Assembly: GCF_035989305.1 (NCBI RefSeq) | Contig: NZ_CP108514.1 | Location: forward strand, 2,976,501 to 3,040,500 | Direction: 5' to 3' | From: Streptomyces sp. NBC_01233 | GTDB lineage: Bacteria; Actinomycetota; Actinomycetes; Streptomycetales; Streptomycetaceae | Length of the DNA: 64,000 bases | Shown: positions 35,186-44,478 of the stretch, in pieces | Numbering within the stretch: the first letter of the stretch is position 1 | How the letters are laid out: every line of letters begins with the position of its first letter | Position numbers and translations under genes: made by a program | Notes under the pieces: generated by a model | Database searches by the model: none | Told to the model about the DNA's origin: nothing | The model's input: the letters and a program-made list of their open reading frames with translations, nothing else

Positions 35186-35764
35186 ATGGTCAGGGCGAGG
35201 AGCGAGGAGCGCCGCGGGGAGATCGTCCGCGCGGCCGTGGAGGTGATCGCGGAGCGCGGCTACCGGGGCGCGTCCCTGGGCACGGTCGCCGAACGCGTGG
35301 GCCTGACCCAGCAGGGGCTGCTGCACTACTTCCCGACCAAGGAGGCGCTGCTGGTCGCGGTGCTGGAGGAGCGCGACCGCTGGGACACCGGCGGCGGCTC
35401 GCGCGCCGCGGCCGACACCTGGCGCCTCGACCTGCTGGCCTCGCTGGTGGAGTACAACGCGATGCGCCCGGGCATCGTGCAGACCTTCTCGGCACTGCTG
35501 GGCGAGAGCGTCACGGACGGGCACCCGGCGCGGGAGTTCTTCACCGAGCGCTACGCCCAGGTCCGCGCGGAGATGGCGGCGGTGCTCCGCGCCGAGTTCG
35601 GCGACCGCCTCCCCTCGGGCCTCACCCCGGAACAGGCGGCCCCCCTGCTGACGGCCGTCATGGACGGACTCCAGTACCAGTGGCTGCTCGCCCCCGAGTC
35701 GGTGGACATGCCCGCCGCCTTCCGCTCCTTCCTGACCCTCCTGCGGGGCACCGCGGACTCCTAG
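35186..35764 (+). CDS. TetR-family regulator, divergent to the GH3 gene
   Basis: A 192-residue regulator: RGEIVRAAVEVIAERGYRGASLGTVAERVGLTQQGLLHYFPTKEALLVAVL is the helix-turn-helix (~8-58). The C-terminal part (VEYNAMRPGIVQTFSALLGES, LDGLQYQWLL-like end) resembles regulators found beside glycosidase genes. ATG 35186 has GGAAGGGG upstream. The 152-bp gap to the GH3 gene should hold the operator. The end overlaps the opposing membrane-protein gene by 4 bases. Confidence 0.87.
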   Translation: MVRARSEERRGEIVRAAVEVIAERGYRGASLGTVAERVGLTQQGLLHYFPTKEALLVAVLEERDRWDTGGGSRAAADTWRLDLLASLVEYNAMRPGIVQTFSALLGESVTDGHPAREFFTERYAQVRAEMAAVLRAEFGDRLPSGLTPEQAAPLLTAVMDGLQYQWLLAPESVDMPAAFRSFLTLLRGTADS

Positions 35765-36426
35765 GGGCGGCCGGGCCAGGGCGGGCCGAGCAGCGGGTCG
35801 TGGACCGGGCAGGACGGCCGGCGGCGGGGCACCCGGTAGTACGCCCGGTCGCGGAACCGGCCCGTCCAGGGCTCCGCGGTGGACGGACGCCTGACGAGGA
35901 GGTGCCGGCTGCTGCCCGCCCCCAGGTGCCTGCGGTACTCGCCCAGCAGCGGGTCCACCGCCCCGAGGAACCCCCGTATCTGATCCTCCACCAGGCAGAA
36001 CGGGCAGTCCGGGCCGGGCGGCAGGTGGAACTGCCGGCCCTCCGGCCGGGCGTCGCTGCCGAAGGCGGTGAGGACCAGAGCGCCCGTGTAGGTCACGCAC
36101 ACGCCCATCACCTGGGGCCCCTCGGAACGCGCGACGTGCCCCACGAGGTCCCGGAAGCGGGCGGTGTCCACGCGTTCGATGCGTTCGAGCGCGGTCCGGG
36201 CCGCGGCGACGGCGTTGACCACCGCGGCCACCAGGGAGACCGCGACGACGGCCGGCACCGCCCACGGCGGCCCGTCGTCCCACAGCAGCCACAGCATTCC
36301 CACGTTCAGCACGAGCATGAAGGCCACGGCCACCCGCAGCCCCGCGCCGGAAGTCCGCACGACCCGGTACGCGAGGACCAGGAAGGCGCCGGTGAGGACC
36401 GGCTGGACCCAGTCGGGGGCCGTCAC
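35761..36426 (-). CDS. Membrane protein of unknown function with CPFC motif
   Basis: A 221-residue protein. Three hydrophobic segments are in the N-terminal third (VLTGAFLVLAYRVV, VAVAFMLVLNVGMLWLLW, AVPAVVAVSLVAAVVNAV). The rest is a soluble domain with GPDCPFCLVED and a late PSCPVHDPL, Cys pairs that could bind metal. I do not recognise the family. Convergent with the TetR gene. Confidence 0.65.
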   Translation of the reverse strand: MTAPDWVQPVLTGAFLVLAYRVVRTSGAGLRVAVAFMLVLNVGMLWLLWDDGPPWAVPAVVAVSLVAAVVNAVAAARTALERIERVDTARFRDLVGHVARSEGPQVMGVCVTYTGALVLTAFGSDARPEGRQFHLPPGPDCPFCLVEDQIRGFLGAVDPLLGEYRRHLGAGSSRHLLVRRPSTAEPWTGRFRDRAYYRVPRRRPSCPVHDPLLGPPWPGRP

Positions 36427-36579
36427 CAGGCCGAACCGTCACGTCGCATCGGATACCCCCCGCCCGCCGCAACCGCCGAGCGCGCTCCGTGAGCACGCCG
36501 TTACAGCATCCCTGCGCCCCGCCGGTACGTCGACCCCCCGGAAGGACCCGGGCACCACCCGGCTGGCATCCTCGGCCCA

Positions 36580-37296
36580 ATGAAGATCGCCGCAGCCCAG
36601 ATGACCTGCGTCCCCGCCGATGTCCCCGCCAACGTCGCGCGGGCCGCCGCTCTCGCCGCCGCGGCCCGCGAACAGGGCGCCGAACTCGTGGTGTTCCCCG
36701 AGTTCACGCTCACCGGTTACGAACTGGACGCGCTGGCCTCCGACCCCGGCCTGTGGACGGCCTCCGACGACCCGCGCCTGGACCCGCTGCGCTCCGCCGG
36801 CATCGCCACCGCCGTCAACGTCGCCCTGCCCACCGCCGGCCCGCGCCCCGCCATCGCGACGCTGGTGCACGACGCGGACGGCGCGCACCTGACGACGTAC
36901 GCGAAGCAGCACCTCTTCCGCCGCGAGCAGGACGTCTTCGCGCCCGGCACGGACGACGGGCGCTTCGAACTCGGCGGGATCCGCTTCTCCTTGGGCGTCT
37001 GCTACGACAACCACTTCCCCGAACTGCCCGGCCGGGGCGCGGCCGACGGCTGCCGGGTGCACCTGGCGAGCTCCCTGTACGGGACGGGCGACGGGATCGG
37101 CGAGCGCGCCACCGTGTACCCGGGGATCGCGAAGGACCACGGCCTGTACGTCGTCCTCGCCAACCACGTCGGCCCGGCGGGCCCGTGGACCGGCTGCGGC
37201 CGCGCGGCCGTGTGGGCGCCGGGCGGCTCCCTGCTCGCCGAGGCGGACGACCGTACGCCGTCGGTGGTGACCGCCGAGGTCGGCCGCGCCGTCTGA
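36580..37296 (+). CDS. Carbon-nitrogen hydrolase (nitrilase superfamily)
   Basis: A 238-residue amidase-type enzyme. The Glu-Lys-Cys triad is complete: Glu41 in VVFPEFTLTGYE, Lys109 in YAKQHLF, Cys141 in GVCYDNHFPE. Substrate is unknown; size and lack of extra domains suit the small omega-amidase/beta-ureidopropionase-like members. Start ATG 36580. It is a single gene, convergent with the DUF2142 gene. Confidence 0.92.
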   Translation: MKIAAAQMTCVPADVPANVARAAALAAAAREQGAELVVFPEFTLTGYELDALASDPGLWTASDDPRLDPLRSAGIATAVNVALPTAGPRPAIATLVHDADGAHLTTYAKQHLFRREQDVFAPGTDDGRFELGGIRFSLGVCYDNHFPELPGRGAADGCRVHLASSLYGTGDGIGERATVYPGIAKDHGLYVVLANHVGPAGPWTGCGRAAVWAPGGSLLAEADDRTPSVVTAEVGRAV

Positions 37297-37305
37297 CGGG
37301 GTGCG

Positions 37306-38895
37306 TCAGGCGGGCTCGGGCACCCGCGTCGCCTCGCGGTCCGAACGCGGGGCGTCGAGGTCCGGGAGCTGCGGCGCGGCGGCCTTGCGGTCCGAGACCA
37401 GGGCGGGCACGACGACGGCGAGGGCCGCCACCGCGTACACGCCGGTCCACAAGACCCAGCCGCCGGGCGGCGCCCAGTGCGCCGAGGTCGGCACCCACGA
37501 AGCCTTGTTGCCGACGGCGAACCGGCGCAGCGTCCAGTAGAACGCCGCCACGTTGGCCAGCGCCAGACCGCCGACGCACAGGCCGACCAGCCGCCGCCAG
37601 GGGAAACCGCGCCCGGGGACGCGCGTGGCGCAGATCAGCACGGCCATCAGCGGCAGGCCGACGGCGAAGGGCAGCAGGTAGCGGCCCTGCCACACCATGC
37701 CGATCCGCTCCGCCTCCGAGGCCTGCGCGGCCACCGGCACCATCACGATGGCCACCAGCATGCCGAGCACCGCCACCACGTCGCGCTTGTGGCCGTAGAC
37801 CAGCGCCAGCACGACGAGCGTCGCGAGCACCGCCGTCCACACCAGGTACAGCAGGGCCGGGCCCGGGGTGTCCAGCCAGCCGAAGAACCCGACCATCTGC
37901 TTGATGTACAAGTCGGTGCTGCCGAGCGTGCGCTTCGCGGCCACGGCCGCGGTGAGCGAGTCGGGGATGTCTATCTTCGAACGGTCCGGGTGCCTCGCCG
38001 CCCAGTACAGCGCACCGGCCGACGCCAGGCCCAGCAGGGCCGTCCAGAGCCACAGGGCCTTGCGGCGCAGCACGGATCCCAGCACTCCGCGCCGCTGCGT
38101 CAGCAGCAGGCAGAAGACCACCGCTCCGCCGAACCAGATCAGTCCGAGGGGCCGGATGTTGATCAGGACCAGGCCGCCGGTGCCCAGCCTGGCCAGCCGC
38201 CGGTTCAGCAGCACCGGGTCGGGCGACAGGACGACCGACAGCAGGGCCGTCCACACCAGGATCCCGGCGGCGATCTCGCCGCCGCTGGGGTTGAGCATGC
38301 CGGACATGTAGAGCGTCATCGGCGTGGCAGCGGCGAGCACGCCGAGCACGGCCAGCGAGCGGCGCCGCCATTCGGCGGCCGTGACCACCGCGCTCGCCAG
38401 CAGGGCCGAGCAGAGCAGCGCCGACATGAAGCGCATCAGGTACAGCCCCTTGGGGCCGTCGGCGAGCAGGCTCGGCCAGCCGGTCGCAAGGTAGTACGCC
38501 GGGTGGTAGCGGCCGGCCGCCGTGGGGACCTGGACGATCTTCTCGGAGCCGCCGAGCGAGGGAGCGCAGGACGCGGGCTGGGACTGGCGCCACGCGTAGC
38601 ACTCGTGCACCGTGGCCAGGTTCCCGTACCACTCCGGGAGCTGCATCCCGGCCTCGGCGAACTGCCCGTCGATTCCCGCCACCCGGTGCGGGACCATCAC
38701 CAGGGGTCCGCTGATCTGGCCCCGGGCGGCGGCCGCGGCACGGACGAAGTGCGCGTGTTCGTCGGGAGAGCCGCCGATGGGGCTGGCGGCGGACCAGGAG
38801 CCCGCGAGCGCGAAGAACAGCGCGAACGAGATCAGCCAGAGCCGCCTGGGTGTCCTGGCGGACCAGTCGGCCAGCCGCGTCAGTGCGGAGATCAT
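37306..38895 (-). CDS. DUF2142 polytopic membrane protein
   Basis: A 529-residue protein with about twelve hydrophobic helices. The outside loop after helix 1 has GGSPDEHAHFVRAAAAARG, the acidic motif of GT-C-like DUF2142 proteins, which use lipid-linked sugars. TDLYIKQMVGFFGWLDTP and WQGRYLLPFAVGLPL fit the family. It follows the 38909 gene by 13 bases; together they form a probable envelope-glycan operon. The donor and acceptor are unknown. Confidence 0.87.
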   Translation of the reverse strand: MISALTRLADWSARTPRRLWLISFALFFALAGSWSAASPIGGSPDEHAHFVRAAAAARGQISGPLVMVPHRVAGIDGQFAEAGMQLPEWYGNLATVHECYAWRQSQPASCAPSLGGSEKIVQVPTAAGRYHPAYYLATGWPSLLADGPKGLYLMRFMSALLCSALLASAVVTAAEWRRRSLAVLGVLAAATPMTLYMSGMLNPSGGEIAAGILVWTALLSVVLSPDPVLLNRRLARLGTGGLVLINIRPLGLIWFGGAVVFCLLLTQRRGVLGSVLRRKALWLWTALLGLASAGALYWAARHPDRSKIDIPDSLTAAVAAKRTLGSTDLYIKQMVGFFGWLDTPGPALLYLVWTAVLATLVVLALVYGHKRDVVAVLGMLVAIVMVPVAAQASEAERIGMVWQGRYLLPFAVGLPLMAVLICATRVPGRGFPWRRLVGLCVGGLALANVAAFYWTLRRFAVGNKASWVPTSAHWAPPGGWVLWTGVYAVAALAVVVPALVSDRKAAAPQLPDLDAPRSDREATRVPEPA

Positions 38896-38908
38896 CGGTT
38901 CCCCCGGG

Positions 38909-40591
38909 TCATCGGATGAAGCTCAGCCAGCTCTGGTCGCCGTCCTTGGAGCAGGTGCCTCCAGGCGCGTACTTCGGGCAGCCGCCGTCCTGCTCCGTGA
39001 TGGTGTGCGACACCCACGGCAGGATCCGGTAGGTGTTCTCCTTGGCCGGCATGTAGCGGTCGGCCATCGAGGAGGAGACGGTGCCGAGGAGCAGCAGGAG
39101 GGCGCACAGGGCTCCGATCACCGCGCCCTCGCGGCCGGGGAAGCCGGTGCCGGCCGTACCGCTCACGGTCTCGGAGCCGGCCGCGGACTCCGCCCGGCGC
39201 GCGCCCATCCGCTGCGAGGCCAGGTGGACGACCAGAGCGCACAGCAGCAGCCCGCAGTAGAGGAGCTGGTTGTTCGTGCGGGTGTAGAGCTGGACGGTCT
39301 GCGTCTCGTACATGTGCGAGGCGATGTACATGCGCATCACCCACGCGCTGATGAACATCGCGGCGACGGTGACCACCATCGGCCTGCGGATGCCCAGCCA
39401 GATCGCGGCGCCGAGGCAGACGAAGGTGACCAGGGCGAACAGGCCGACCCCGCCGTATTCGCCGGGCGGCGGCCACTCGCCGACCTTGCCGGGCATGTCC
39501 GTGCGCCACATGAGGTAGTACGCCGGGTCGGTGAAGTTGTCGAACCGGAAGTTGTAGTCCTTGGTGGTCTGGCCCTCGGTCAGCATGACCGCGAGGTAGC
39601 GGCCGGCGACCACGAGGAAGGCCGCCAGGGAGGCGCCGAGGAAGGCCGCTCCCTTGAGCCGGCCGAGCCGGCCGGTCCGCCACGGGAAGTACAGCAGCGC
39701 GGCGAACAGGACACCGGCCGCGCTCCACAGGAACCAGCCCGAGTAGGTGAGGAACAGCACGCCGAGCAGCGCGCCGAATCCGGCGCCCTTGAGCAGGAGC
39801 GGCCGCCAGGCCTGTGTGCCGCTGCGGCTCAGCGACACCACCATCGCCACCAGGACGGGCACGAGCACGACGAGCACGGTCTGGCTGTACGGCTTGTACG
39901 CGTCGATCAGCGCGAAGGCCGGGGCCACGCCGAAGGCGAGGGCCCGGACCGGGCCGAGGAGCATGCGCCAGCAGAGGTAGACCAGCGGCCCGAAGGCGGC
40001 GGCGCCGAGGATCTGGAGGTCCTTGAACGCGTACGCGGTGTTGCCGCCGCGGAACCACTCGGCGTAGTAGCCGAGGGTGTAGAGGGGAGCCGGCGGGTAG
40101 ACCGGCGAGCCCGAGGGGCGGCCGTTGGCCACCGCGTGGGCCCACTCGACGATGCGGCCGCTGTCGCCGTTGAGGCCGAACATCGGCCAGGGCGTCCCGT
40201 GGAGGGCGACGACCGCGCCGGCGGCGACGAAGCCGCTGGCCAGGCCCGCGAGGGCGGCGGCGGCGATCCGGGCGGCCAGGTCGAAGTGCCGGCCTCCCCG
40301 CAGCCGCATGGCCAGGGCCACCGCGGCGATGAACAGCAGACCGACGAGCGCGAACCGCAGCTGGATCGCGGCGAGGCCGCTGACCTGCGCGATCCGGTCC
40401 AGGGGGTCGAGTCTGAAGCGGACGGCCAGCAGCGGGAGCACGAGCGCCGCGCCGAACGCGACGGCGGCTTCGAGGAGCAGGAGCGTGCCCCGGGAACCGA
40501 GCCCGCGCCGGACGGCCGGTATCGGGCGGGCGGGCGCGGCCGGTCCGCCCGGGGGCAGCACGGTGACCGTGCCCTCGGTACTGACTGTCAC
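38909..40591 (-). CDS. Polytopic GT-C glycosyltransferase, arabinofuranosyltransferase (AftA)-like
   Basis: A 560-residue membrane protein with about eleven hydrophobic helices after a short cytoplasmic start. The first long outside loop holds MFGLNGDSGRIVEWAHAVANG and YPPAPLYTLGYYAEW, which resemble the acidic donor-site loop of AftA-type arabinofuranosyltransferases. The C-terminus has a small outside domain with two Cys (GGCPKYAPGGTCSKDG). GTG 40591 is chosen over the ATG 19 codons earlier because TAGGGA lies seven bases upstream. Probably adds sugars from a polyprenyl donor to a cell-wall glycan; the arabinose specificity is uncertain. Confidence 0.8.
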   Translation of the reverse strand: MTVSTEGTVTVLPPGGPAAPARPIPAVRRGLGSRGTLLLLEAAVAFGAALVLPLLAVRFRLDPLDRIAQVSGLAAIQLRFALVGLLFIAAVALAMRLRGGRHFDLAARIAAAALAGLASGFVAAGAVVALHGTPWPMFGLNGDSGRIVEWAHAVANGRPSGSPVYPPAPLYTLGYYAEWFRGGNTAYAFKDLQILGAAAFGPLVYLCWRMLLGPVRALAFGVAPAFALIDAYKPYSQTVLVVLVPVLVAMVVSLSRSGTQAWRPLLLKGAGFGALLGVLFLTYSGWFLWSAAGVLFAALLYFPWRTGRLGRLKGAAFLGASLAAFLVVAGRYLAVMLTEGQTTKDYNFRFDNFTDPAYYLMWRTDMPGKVGEWPPPGEYGGVGLFALVTFVCLGAAIWLGIRRPMVVTVAAMFISAWVMRMYIASHMYETQTVQLYTRTNNQLLYCGLLLCALVVHLASQRMGARRAESAAGSETVSGTAGTGFPGREGAVIGALCALLLLLGTVSSSMADRYMPAKENTYRILPWVSHTITEQDGGCPKYAPGGTCSKDGDQSWLSFIR

Positions 40592-40794
40592 TGCTGTGTC
40601 CCTACTGCTGGTCGGTCCTCGGCCCGACGGCCGGTCGTGGCTCGGCAAGCCGCTGCCCGGCTCCGGGCTTCTTCCGAAGCTCCCGGCCAGGGCGGACTCA
40701 AGGGCAGTGAGAGACGACCTCGGCGCTTGCTGCCGCCATGCATACTACGGGCCCGCCAAGGGGTGACGGAGGCCGCCGGCCGATCACGAGTCGG

Positions 40795-41133
40795 CTACGC
40801 GGAGTCCGGTAGCAGATGCTTTGCACCCCACTCCCCCAGGGACTCCAGGGCCGCGTTCAGGCTCTGCCCCAGCGGGGTCAGGGAGTACTCGACGCGCGGC
40901 GGGACCTCCGCGTGGACCTCGCGGTGGACGATGCCGTCCGTCTCCAGTTCACGCAGCTGAGCGGCGAGCACCTTCTCGGAGACGCCGGGGACGAGCCTGC
41001 GCAGTTCACCGAAACGGCGTCGCGGGCTCCGCTCCAGCTCCCACAGGAGCGAAACCTTCCATTTGCCGTCGATCACCGACATCGCCGCGGCGATCCCGCA
41101 GTGATCGGCACCGGGCCTTCGTGTCACCGCCAT
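40795..41133 (-). CDS. HxlR-family transcriptional regulator
   Basis: A 112-residue winged-helix protein: DHCGIAAAMSVIDGKWKVSLLWEL (~9-33) and RRFGELRRLVPGVSEKVLAAQLRELETDGIVHREVH are the HxlR signature. GGGGAGGGG lies just before ATG 41133. Divergent to the imine-reductase-like gene; likely regulates both in response to a quinone, aldehyde or other electrophile. Confidence 0.92.
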   Translation of the reverse strand: MAVTRRPGADHCGIAAAMSVIDGKWKVSLLWELERSPRRRFGELRRLVPGVSEKVLAAQLRELETDGIVHREVHAEVPPRVEYSLTPLGQSLNAALESLGEWGAKHLLPDSA

Positions 41134-41184
41134 CGCGCACCCCTCCCCACCTGTTCGCTCACCTTGGGGTAACCACCCACTCCA

Positions 41185-41196
41185 AAGTGCGTACTT
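41185..41196. promoter_or_regulatory. Candidate HxlR operator
   Basis: AAGT-GCGT-ACTT (41185-41196) is an inverted repeat in the 97-bp gap between the divergent HxlR and reductase genes, of the GTACTT type often seen at HxlR sites. Confidence 0.5.
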
Positions 41197-41230
41197 GAGC
41201 GCTTCACAGCCTGCCAGCAGGCTAAACGCC

Positions 41231-42118
41231 ATGACTGACAACACACCTCAGCACTCGCTCACCCTGCTCGGACTCGGCGACATGGGCACCGCCCTCGCCC
41301 GCACCTGGCTCGCCGCCGGCCACCGGCTCACCGTCTGGAACCGCACCGCCGCCAAGGCCGGGGCGCTGGCCGCCGAAGGGGCCCTCGTCGCCGCGAGCGC
41401 CGCCGAGGCCGTCGCCGCGAACGGGCTCGTCGTGGTCTGCCTGCTGGACGACCCCTCCGTCGGCTCCGCCCTGGACGGCATCGACCTGACCGGCAAGGAC
41501 GTGGTGAACCTGACCACGGGCACCCCGGCCGAGGGCCGGGCGCGGGCCGCCTGGGCCGAGGAGCGCGGGGCCCGGTTCATGGACGGCGGGATCATGGCCA
41601 CGCCGACGATGATCGGCGTCCCCGAGGCCGGCGGGTACGTCTTCTACAGCGGCTCGCGCGCGCTCTTCGATGCCCACCGGGCCGTCCTGGAGGTCCCGGC
41701 CGGGGCCCGCTTCGTCGGCGAGAACCCCGGGCACGCCGCCCTGCACGACGTGGCGCTGCTCAGCGCGATGTGGGGGATGTTCGCCGGTATCTCGCAGGCC
41801 TATGCGCTGACCGAGGGCGAGGACATCGCCCCGAAGGACCTGGCTCCGCTGCTGTCCGAGTGGCTCGGCGCGATGGGCTTCTTCGTCGGCAACGCCGCCG
41901 AGCGACTGACCTCGCGCGACTTCACCTCGGGGGTGGTGTCCAACCTTGCGATGCAGGTCGCGGGCAGCGCCACCATGCTGCGCACGGCGGAGGAGCAAGG
42001 CGTCAGCACCGAGCTGATCTCCCCGTACGTGGACCTGCTGCGGCGCCGGCTGGCCGCGGACCCGGCCGCGCACGGCGGGGAGGACACGACGGGGGCCATC
42101 CTGCTGCTGAAGCGGTAG
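41231..42118 (+). CDS. NAD(P)-dependent imine reductase-like oxidoreductase
   Basis: A 295-residue enzyme of the 6-phosphogluconate/beta-hydroxyacid dehydrogenase superfamily. The N-terminal Rossmann motif is LLGLGDMGTALARTWLAAGH (~10-29). The family-specific DGGIMATPTMIG (~113-124) and YSGSRALFDAHRAVLEV match imine reductases of Streptomyces. The helical C-terminal half forms the dimer. ATG 41231. The HxlR regulator is divergent, a common pair. Confidence 0.88.
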   Translation: MTDNTPQHSLTLLGLGDMGTALARTWLAAGHRLTVWNRTAAKAGALAAEGALVAASAAEAVAANGLVVVCLLDDPSVGSALDGIDLTGKDVVNLTTGTPAEGRARAAWAEERGARFMDGGIMATPTMIGVPEAGGYVFYSGSRALFDAHRAVLEVPAGARFVGENPGHAALHDVALLSAMWGMFAGISQAYALTEGEDIAPKDLAPLLSEWLGAMGFFVGNAAERLTSRDFTSGVVSNLAMQVAGSATMLRTAEEQGVSTELISPYVDLLRRRLAADPAAHGGEDTTGAILLLKR

Positions 42119-42149
42119 CCGGGCCGGGCCCCGGGCCGCGACCCGGCGG

Positions 42150-42950
42150 TTACGAGTACGCGGGCGGCGGCGGTCCGAACCCCGCGGGGGTGGTTTCGGC
42201 AGCCGGAGTCTCGTCGGTCCGCAGGAGGTCCCGCGCCATCAGCGTGGCCCCGGCGACCGCGCCCGGCATCAGGAACACGGCGACCAGCGGTACCAGGAAC
42301 GACAGCACCAGCGGCACCCCGAAGCCGAGCACCAGCATCCGCCGCGACCGCAGCAGCTCCAGCCGCCGGGGCAGGTCCACCTTGCGCCGTTGCAGGGCCA
42401 CGGCGGTGAGCTCCTGGGTCAGGAAGTACCCGGAGACGCAGAACCCGAGCGCCGGGACCACGGTCTGCCCGATCACCGGGATGAAACCGAGGGCGAAGAG
42501 CAGGATCCCGTAGAGCAGCACCCGCGCGAGCACCTTCACGCTGTCGCGGGCCGAGATCCACAGCTCCCGCCAGAGCGGCAGCCCGGACTGCGGGACCTCG
42601 CCGCCCTCGGCGCGGTCGACCTGCTCCGAGAGGGACTCGTAGAAGGGCTGGCCGATCAGCAGGGTCACGGCGGTGAAGGTGATCACCGCGAGGAAGAGAC
42701 CGAGGCTGAAGACCAGCGCGGTCAGGAAGCCGCGGAAGAGCCCGAGCCACGGCCTGGACCAGTCGTCGGCGAAGGGGGAGGCCCAGGCGCTCAGGTCGTC
42801 GGCCCCGTAGCCGAGCCCGATCAGCGCGCCGGCGTAGAGGACCAGCGAGACGAGCCCGGGCAGCAGCCCGAACCCGAGCCACCGGCCGTGCCGGAACACC
42901 CATCGCTGTCCGGCCAGCAGATACCGGAAGCCCCCCGCAAGATCGCGCAT
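42150..42950 (-). CDS. EI24 domain (CysZ-like) membrane protein
   Basis: A 266-residue protein with four to six hydrophobic helices: WLGFGLLPGLVSLVLYAGALIGLGY, LFRGFLTALVFSLGLFLAVITFTAVTLL, VLLYGILLFALGFIPVIGQTVVPALGFCVSGYFL and MLVLGFGVPLVLSFLVPLVAVFLMPGAVAGATLM. QPFYESLSEQVD is the conserved EI24/CysZ loop. The C-terminus is a Pro-rich tail. Transport substrate unknown. Confidence 0.9.
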   Translation of the reverse strand: MRDLAGGFRYLLAGQRWVFRHGRWLGFGLLPGLVSLVLYAGALIGLGYGADDLSAWASPFADDWSRPWLGLFRGFLTALVFSLGLFLAVITFTAVTLLIGQPFYESLSEQVDRAEGGEVPQSGLPLWRELWISARDSVKVLARVLLYGILLFALGFIPVIGQTVVPALGFCVSGYFLTQELTAVALQRRKVDLPRRLELLRSRRMLVLGFGVPLVLSFLVPLVAVFLMPGAVAGATLMARDLLRTDETPAAETTPAGFGPPPPAYS

Positions 42951-42975
42951 GCGGCCAGTTTAAGGCTGCGGTGCA

Positions 42976-43015
42976 CGGCGAAGGCCGCACCCCTGCCGGA
43001 GTGCGGCCTTCGCCG
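42976..43015 (-). terminator. Terminator hairpin after ohr
   Basis: CGGCGAAGGCCGCAC (42976-42990) pairs perfectly with GTGCGGCCTTCGCCG (43001-43015) around a 10-base loop. It lies 12 bases past the stop of the leftward ohr gene. Confidence 0.88.
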
Positions 43016-43027
43016 AGCGGTGCCGGA

Positions 43028-43450
43028 TCAGACGGCGAGCTCGACGGTGATGTTGCCGCGGGTCGCCTTGGAGTACGGGCAGACCTCGTGGGCCTTCTCG
43101 ATGAGGTCCTTGGCGGTGGCGGCGTCCACGTTGGGGATCACGGCGGAGATCTTGACGATCAGGCCGAAGCCCTCGTCGTTCTTGCCGATGCCGACCTCGG
43201 CGGTGACCGTGGAGCCGGAGATGTCGGCGTTCACGTTCTTGGCGACGACACCCAGGGCGCCCTGGAAGCAGGCGCTGTAGCCGGCGGCGAACAGCTGCTC
43301 CGGGTTGGTGCCGGCGCCGCTGCCGCCGAGCTCCTTCGGCGGGTTCACGACGACGTCGAGCTGGCCGTCGTGGGTGGCGACGCGACCGTCACGGCCGTTC
43401 TCGGCGGTGGCTACGGCGGTGTACGCGACGTCGGACTGCTGGATGGACAT
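43028..43450 (-). CDS. ohr: Organic hydroperoxide resistance protein Ohr
   Basis: A 140-residue thiol peroxidase of the Ohr/OsmC fold that reduces organic hydroperoxides. The reactive Cys61 is in GYSACFQGAL and the partner Cys124 in HEVCPYSKATRGN. GTNPEQLFAAGYS is the usual Ohr sequence. ATG 43450 has AGGAGGA close upstream. No OhrR gene is adjacent; the MarR at 49976 belongs to the split oxidoreductase by position, though before insertion it would have been only about 1.2 kb away. Confidence 0.95.
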   Translation of the reverse strand: MSIQQSDVAYTAVATAENGRDGRVATHDGQLDVVVNPPKELGGSGAGTNPEQLFAAGYSACFQGALGVVAKNVNADISGSTVTAEVGIGKNDEGFGLIVKISAVIPNVDAATAKDLIEKAHEVCPYSKATRGNITVELAV

Positions 43451-43514
43451 GTAAGGAAATCCTCCTGGTAATCGCCGCGACTCGCGCCCACGGTCACGAC
43501 GGTGTGCAGTGAGC

Positions 43515-44369
43515 CTAACCGGTGAAAGAAACGATCATCTTTCCGGTGTTCTCGCCGCGCAGCATGCCGAGGAAGGCGGACGTCGCGTTCTCGACGCCCT
43601 CGACGACCGTCTCGTCGTACCGGAGCTCACCGGAACGCAGCCATCCGGCGACGTCCTGGACGAACTGCGGCTGCAGGCCGGCGTGGTCGTTGACGAGGAT
43701 GCCCTGGAGCCGCAGCCGCTTGCCGATGACCTGCATCAGGTTGCGCGGGCCGGGGGCGGCCTCGGTGTCGTTGTAGCCGGCGATCGCGCCGCACAGGGTG
43801 GCCCGGCCGTTCACGTTCAGGGAGGAGATGGCGGCCTCCAGGTGGTCGCCGCCGACGTTGTCGAAGTAGACGTCGATGCCCTCGGGGGCGGCTTCCCGCA
43901 GCTGCTCGGCGACGGGGCCGTTCTTGTAGTTGAAGGCGGCGTCGAAGCCGTACTTCTCCGTGAGCAGCGTCACCTTCTCGTCCGAGCCGGCGGAGCCGAT
44001 GACCCGGGAGGCGCCCTTGATCTTGGCGAACTGGCCGACGAGGCCGCCGACCGCACCGGCCGCGCCGGAGACGAAGACGGCGTCGCCCTCCTTGAAGGAG
44101 CCGACCTCGAAGAGGCCCGCGTAGGCGGTCAGGCCCGGCATGCCGAGGACGCCGAGGTAGGCGGAGAGCGGGGCCAGCGAGGCGTCCACCTTGGTGGCGA
44201 ACTTCGCGTCGAGCTCCGCGTACTCGCGCCAGCCCAGGTGGTGCAGCACGTGGTCGCCGACGGCGAAGCCCTCGGCGGCGGAGGCGACGACCTCACCGAC
44301 GGCGCCGCCCTGCATCGGCTCGTCCAGCTGGAACGGCGGGATGCAGGACTTCAGGTCGTTCATCCGGCC
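43515..44369 (-). pseudogene. 3' part of a split NADP-dependent oxidoreductase
   Basis: Codes for the last 282 residues of a medium-chain reductase/curcumin reductase-like enzyme: MNDLKSCIPPFQLDEPMQGGAVGEVVAS (from 44363), then the NADP loop VFVSGAAGAVGGLVGQFAKIKGASRVIG and VDVYFDNVGGDHLEAAI-type motifs. Its first 58 codons are 5.3 kb away at 49707-49880, on the far side of a serine-integrase element. Joining the two at the shared ATCCGGCC core gives ...Tyr-Met-Arg-Gly-Arg-Met-Asn... with no frame change. The open frame reaches back into the element, so a chimeric protein could be made, but it would lack the N-terminal catalytic part. Confidence 0.9.
44362..44369. other. attL core of the element
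   Basis: ATCCGGCC, with chromosomal oxidoreductase sequence to the left and element sequence (CCGGATGTTGGCTGAGTGAC) to the right. The likely crossover dinucleotide is CC at 44368-44369, because it is the centre of the reconstructed attP dyad. Confidence 0.85.
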
Positions 44370-44440
44370 CCGGATGTTGGCTGAGTGACAAACATGCACT
44401 AGGCTGTGACCAGCACAGAGACACAGGGACGGCACGGGGA

Positions 44441-44459
44441 GCACTGCGGGAAGCAGTGC
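44441..44459 (+). promoter_or_regulatory. Hairpin directly before the integrase ribosome site
   Basis: GCACTGC (44441-44447) pairs with GCAGTGC (44453-44459) around GGGAA; the integrase Shine-Dalgarno AGGGGAGGGA starts one base later. It may adjust integrase translation or mRNA stability. Confidence 0.5.
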
Positions 44460-44478
44460 AAGGGGAGGGACAGCCAAG

